This document shows, piece by piece, positions 22,106-24,842 of a stretch of DNA of 24,842 nucleotides. Both the position numbers and the translations under genes were made by a program. Positions within the stretch are counted from its first letter, which is position 1; every line of letters begins with the position of its first letter. This stretch comes from a virus, in the IMG/VR virus record IMGVR_UViG_3300037156_000020, positions 1 through 24,842 of that record. One strand, 5' to 3'. The notes beneath the pieces are model-generated. The model searched no databases and had not been told where the DNA came from. It was given only the letters and a program-made list of their open reading frames with translations.

Positions 22106-22432
22106 ATGGGTAGACAGCTATCAGTTAATCCAGATGACTTACAAGAGTACATGTCAACTGGATCATACACACTGTCAGAACTTGCAACTCACCTCAATGT
22201 TTCCAGGCAGTGTATCTATACCACGTATAAAAAATTACTATTTGCTGGAACTGCTTGGACTTCGGGATTCAGAGACCAGATTCCATTATATACTGCAAAT
22301 ACAGTAAATACCTCAGGTAAACCTAGAACCGTAAGACTCTCAGATCGCAAACCTCTCGCACCTATAAAAGATTCTGGATATGCAGGTAAGATTAAATTAG
22401 ACGGATGGAACAATTACACAGGGAATTGGTGA
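22106..22432 (+). CDS. Helix-turn-helix DNA-binding protein (putative regulator)
   Basis: This 108-residue protein has a clear HTH near residues 20-48 (SYTLSELATHLNVSRQCIYT, then TYKKLLFAG), like those in small phage regulators. The tail is basic and rich in Pro/Arg (SGKPRTVRLSDRKPLAPIK). It would bind DNA in the host cytoplasm, perhaps at the dyads in the early region; that target is a guess. AAGGAATTAAATTAA precedes the ATG. Its stop is one base from the next ATG, so the two are co-translated. Confidence 0.7.
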   Translation: MGRQLSVNPDDLQEYMSTGSYTLSELATHLNVSRQCIYTTYKKLLFAGTAWTSGFRDQIPLYTANTVNTSGKPRTVRLSDRKPLAPIKDSGYAGKIKLDGWNNYTGNW

Positions 22433-22433
22433 C

Positions 22434-22712
22434 ATGGATACTCATAATACATTGCATACATTGCACGACATACCTCTTGACACAATCACTCAGCGCCCAG
22501 GAGATAAAGCAGTTTCAATTCTTACTGGTTTAATCGTAGCTGAAACTGAAAGAGCAATTCTTATATCTTATAATACAGCAGAGCACTGGTTTCCACTCTC
22601 AACTGTACATGAGATTCATAGACACAAAGTTGGGGATAAAGATAAGGTAGGAAGTAAGGATTCATTTCTTATAGATAACTGGATTCTAAAGAAGAAGTTT
22701 TTAATTGATTAA
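22434..22712 (+). CDS. Small phage protein, beta-rich
   Basis: This 92-residue protein begins MDTHNTLHTLHDIPLDTITQ. Its centre (KAVSILTGLIVAETERAILI, then SYNTAEHWFPLSTVHEIHRH) reads as a small beta-barrel with a WFPLS motif of the kind seen in proteins that ask whether ionic or metabolite ligands are bound, but no named family is recognised. The end is lysine-rich. Its ATG lies one base after the upstream stop. The initial codons ATGGATACTC also begin the genes at 23389 and 23953. Confidence 0.6.
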   Translation: MDTHNTLHTLHDIPLDTITQRPGDKAVSILTGLIVAETERAILISYNTAEHWFPLSTVHEIHRHKVGDKDKVGSKDSFLIDNWILKKKFLID

Positions 22713-22743
22713 GAGATCTAAAAGAATCCTTTCATGCGAAGGT

Positions 22744-22874
22744 ACAGTTGGTAATAGGTGTGTGCAACTGTCTAAACTTAATAACTACCTATGAATAGAT
22801 ACGTGTGGTTACCCTTATTCCCACAGTAGAATCTTACAGCGTAAGTCTATTCCGATTGACTCCCGTAAGGAGTC
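22744..22874 (+). ncRNA. Four tandem hairpins, candidate structured leader RNA
   Basis: In the 214-base gap before the secreted-peptide gene are four stems: ACAGTTG/CAACTGT (22744-22771), TGTGG/CCACA (22804-22825), CTTAC/GTAAG (22833-22845) and GACTCC/GGAGTC (22858-22874). It does not fold as a tRNA, and no T run marks a terminator. A regulatory leader or small RNA is possible. Confidence 0.35.
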
Positions 22875-22926
22875 TCAAGTAGTTCTCATAACTTATTATA
22901 GTTCCTACATTAAAGGAGTTTACGAA

Positions 22927-23064
22927 ATGAAATCAATACTTTTAGTCTTGGCTCTTTGCGTGGTTTCTTTTAATGTATGTGCTGATACTATTATAATTGT
23001 AAATCCAGACGGTACTCATACAGTATGCACTCGTATGACTGGCGGGGTAATTGTCTGTAACTAA
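22927..23064 (+). CDS. 45-residue secreted peptide
   Basis: ATG 22927 is preceded by AAAGGAGTTTACGAA, a strong ribosome site. The product begins MKSILLVLALCVVSFNVCA followed by D: a textbook Sec signal peptide with cleavage after the Ala. The mature part is about 26 residues (DTIIIVNPDGTHTVCTRM, then TGGVIVCN) with two cysteines that could form a disulfide in the periplasm. I recall similar tiny exported proteins (I-I-x-PDG-x-x-T-x-C...CN) in bacteria and phages, function unknown. It is too short to be picked up by default gene finding. Confidence 0.7.
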   Translation: MKSILLVLALCVVSFNVCADTIIIVNPDGTHTVCTRMTGGVIVCN

Positions 23065-23115
23065 TAAGTTAATACTATAACAGAAACTCTAAATACATTT
23101 AACATAATTCTATGG

Positions 23116-23131
23116 GAGAGTCTATATCATG
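23116..23131 (+). promoter_or_regulatory. Translation-start cassette (GAGAGTCTATATCATG)
   Basis: This differs at one base from the 16-base cassette at 15648 and 16264, although the genes that follow are unrelated. Confidence 0.6.
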
Positions 23132-23389
23132 GACAATGTAACTCAATTACGTGAGAAGGTAGCAGCTTTGCAAGATGCTCTTCTTACTTCCAATCCCCTC
23201 ATGCCTTCACTATTACGTCAAATCCACACACAACTTCGAGATGATCCTGAGATTGTAACTCTCCTATCCGAAGAAGATATCTGTGGAATCGTTAACGGAT
23301 TAAAGAGGCAGACAGCAACTGAGCTTACATCAGCAACTTTGAAATCTAAAACCAAATCACTAAAGACTCTGAGTGTAGGAGATTTATAA
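23129..23389 (+). CDS. Conserved small phage protein
   Basis: This 86-residue helical protein begins MDNVTQLREKVAALQDALLT and contains SLLRQIHTQLRDDPEIVTLL and SEEDICGIVNGLKRQT, a pattern of N-P-x-x-P-x-LLR-IH, DPE-VTLL and EEI that I associate with small conserved proteins of phages and their relatives. No function is known to me. It ends VGDL, like the 82-aa protein at 21666, sharing an exact 18-base junction with the next ribosome site. Its stop overlaps the next ATG by one base. Confidence 0.65.
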   Translation: MDNVTQLREKVAALQDALLTSNPLMPSLLRQIHTQLRDDPEIVTLLSEEDICGIVNGLKRQTATELTSATLKSKTKSLKTLSVGDL

Positions 23390-23682
23390 TGGATACTCTC
23401 CAAGAAAGTCCTACAGAAGCTACAACAATTCTATGGCGAGGCGCATTTCTAGATGGTGATCTTGTGTTAGGGATCTCTCCTCATGTACCTAACACTGTTT
23501 TCTATTCAATACTTGCAGCAGATATAGATTCAGAAGGTTTAATCTCATTAGATCCTCTGACTATACCTACTACACTTAAAGGTCTGGTAGATTTCATAAT
23601 TGAGTTCCTGACTGAGAAGTATCTTACAGCTGTGGTGGAGGATAAGAATGAATACATTTCCTCAGGTGGAAGCCTTAACTGA
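23389..23682 (+). CDS. Small phage protein of unknown function
   Basis: This 97-residue acidic protein (MDTLQESPTEATTILWRGAF) has a beta-rich core (LVLGISPHVPNTVFYSILAA) and a C-terminal helix (LVDFIIEFLTEKYLTAVV). Its start overlaps the previous stop (TAATG) and uses the AGGAG in that gene's end. It overlaps the following gene by 35 bases. Nothing links it to a known family; tight coupling suggests a complex or shared task with its neighbours. Confidence 0.6.
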   Translation: MDTLQESPTEATTILWRGAFLDGDLVLGISPHVPNTVFYSILAADIDSEGLISLDPLTIPTTLKGLVDFIIEFLTEKYLTAVVEDKNEYISSGGSLN

Positions 23683-24016
23683 TAGACAGGAACTTCTGGA
23701 AGCTGCGTGTTTCTATCAGTTCATTGTATCTGGAATACATTACCAGGAATATAAAATCTTCTCTGAGTGGCTTGGAGCATACAAGTGGATACCCTACCCA
23801 GAGAGGAAAGAAATCTTACCTAAGTTTGCAGAAGTGGTACTTCACGTAATTTTAAAACGTAAACCAATTACTACAGACTCACTGTTTATGCTCTCATTTT
23901 ATGCAGACTTCATCCAGAGTTACTCAATCAACGTACAGCGGCAGGTGATATCATGGATACTCAAATCAGAGAAATCGACCCAAGAATTAAAAAGCTATCC
24001 TACTCTTCTCTCTTAA
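23648..24016 (+). CDS. Helical phage protein overlapping the nuclease gene
   Basis: The ATG at 23648 has TGGAGGATAAGA in front. The 122-residue protein is almost wholly helical (LTDRQELLEAACFYQFIVSG, FAEVVLHVILKRKPITTDSL, INVQRQVISWILKSE) with no signal peptide. It overlaps the preceding gene by 35 bases and the following nuclease by 64, in different frames. I recognise no family. The overlap suggests translation tied to the nuclease, so a partner or inhibitor of it is conceivable, but this is inference. Confidence 0.6.
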   Translation: MNTFPQVEALTDRQELLEAACFYQFIVSGIHYQEYKIFSEWLGAYKWIPYPERKEILPKFAEVVLHVILKRKPITTDSLFMLSFYADFIQSYSINVQRQVISWILKSEKSTQELKSYPTLLS

Positions 24017-24842
24017 CTCTACATTCTTGCCCACGCAAGATGCAACTGTATAAACTTCAATCTAAGGCAGAAGATACAGATGTAGATGGAACACAGAATA
24101 TTACATTCGCTTATGGCCATGTTGTAGGTGAAGGAATACAGGGAATCTTTGAAGGTAAGACTGAAAACCAGATTATATGGAATATGTTTCTTGGGTGGCA
24201 CGCGGATTTATTTGCAGAAGATAAGAAGCGCGCAAAAACTTTTTGGCTTGCAGTAATTGCGGTGCAAAAACTTGCAGCTCTACGTGTTGCTGGATTTCTT
24301 GCAGACTACGAACTTGTATATTATGATTCAAATCCAGCGGTAGAATTAAGTTTTCGTGTAACTTTTCCAGGTGGATTTACTCTCCGAGGTTATGTGGACG
24401 CGGTATTGAAATCTAAATCTACAGGTAAGGTTGTAGTTCTGGAGTGTAAAACATCTTCATCTACATCCCTGAATCCTGCATCATACAAGAATTCAGCTCA
24501 GGCGATTGGGTACTCAATTGTTCTAGATGTAATGTTCCCGGAACTTTCATCTTATGAAGTAATCTACTTGGTGTATAAAACAAAGGCCTTAGAGTATGAG
24601 ATTCTAAACTTCACTAAGACTTATCTCCAGCGCGCTCTATGGATTCAGGAAATACTTCTGGATATAGAAACCATTAAGATGTATGAGGATGTAGGTATAT
24701 ACCCTATGCGCGGAGAGAGTTGTTTTAACTTCTGGCGTGAGTGTGAGTACCTGAATCTCTGCACACTTTCAACTCAGCATCTCACTACAGAATATAAAGT
24801 TCCTCTGGGTGAAGAAGGAAATGAAATAAAAGAAGTGTATCA
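23953..24842 (+). CDS. PD-(D/E)XK nuclease, RecB/Cas4-like, C-terminus outside window
   Basis: The gene opens at ATG 23953 and is still open after 296 codons. Motifs match the RecB/Cas4 exonuclease family: GHVVGEGIQ near residue 56 (motif I); GYVDAVL with D149 (motif II); VVLECKTSS with E164 and K166 (motif III); and SAQAIGY, a Q-x3-Y at 183-187. Cys26 with Cys257, Cys264 and Cys270 (C-x6-C-x5-C) resembles the iron-sulfur clamp of AddB and Cas4. It probably processes DNA ends during phage replication or recombination alongside the helicase at 17748. CRISPR-associated function is unlikely: no array or other cas genes are seen. Confidence 0.85.
   Translation, partial: MDTQIREIDPRIKKLSYSSLLTLHSCPRKMQLYKLQSKAEDTDVDGTQNITFAYGHVVGEGIQGIFEGKTENQIIWNMFLGWHADLFAEDKKRAKTFWLAVIAVQKLAALRVAGFLADYELVYYDSNPAVELSFRVTFPGGFTLRGYVDAVLKSKSTGKVVVLECKTSSSTSLNPASYKNSAQAIGYSIVLDVMFPELSSYEVIYLVYKTKALEYEILNFTKTYLQRALWIQEILLDIETIKMYEDVGIYPMRGESCFNFWRECEYLNLCTLSTQHLTTEYKVPLGEEGNEIKEVY

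Noticed and set aside
22735-22880. tRNA gene in the structured gap
   Set aside because: The stems do not form a cloverleaf and no T-loop GGTTC-type sequence is found.
23953-24842. CRISPR-Cas system suggested by the Cas4-like nuclease
   Set aside because: No spacer-repeat array or other cas-like gene is present; nucleases of this family are common in phage replication modules.

Overview
The window is a 24.8 kb piece of a tailed double-stranded DNA bacteriophage. It holds, in canonical order, a small terminase, large terminase, portal, scaffold-like protein, decoration-like protein, major capsid protein, adaptor and tail or fibre genes. No integrase, repressor, rRNA or tRNA was seen. The capsid protein looks like the SU10/phiEco32 type (DUF5309-like), and the adaptor and nozzle-like genes with no sheath or tape measure suggest a short-tailed (podovirus-like) virion. 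A Gram-negative, probably proteobacterial host is an inference from Shine-Dalgarno usage, Sec signals, a sigma-54-like promoter and the families present. Base composition is moderately AT-rich, about 40% G+C in lines counted by eye.

Layout. Positions 1-12656 form one continuous minus-strand morphogenesis operon. Read 12656 to 1 it runs: small terminase, a 51-codon bridging ORF, large terminase, a 95-aa protein, portal, a 93-aa protein, scaffold-like protein, decoration-like protein, major capsid protein, a 136-aa protein, adaptor-like protein, collagen-repeat fibre, a 98-aa protein, a protein with a Sec signal, a propeller-like nozzle protein, and an incomplete gene at the left edge. Genes are separated by 0-70 bases or overlap by 1-38.

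Positions 12657-12852 are the divergent control region. From about 12950 rightward all genes are on the plus strand and look like early or replication functions: a 220-aa protein with a distant relative at 20377, a 552-base gene-free stretch built around a ~380-base imperfect palindrome (13857-14235), two twin alanine-repeat proteins, a conserved phage protein of unknown function, an SF1 RecD/Pif1-like helicase, a run of very small unknown genes, and at the right edge a RecB/Cas4-like PD-(D/E)XK nuclease that runs out of the window. The helicase and nuclease point to a DNA replication or recombination module continuing to the right.

Most unusual points: the long palindrome between two early genes; a gene split by an in-frame TAA at 21943-21945; a perfect sigma-54 consensus ahead of the early genes; twin genes with expanded GCT repeats; a tail-fibre tip of clearly different base composition; and several regulatory cassettes repeated ahead of plus-strand genes.
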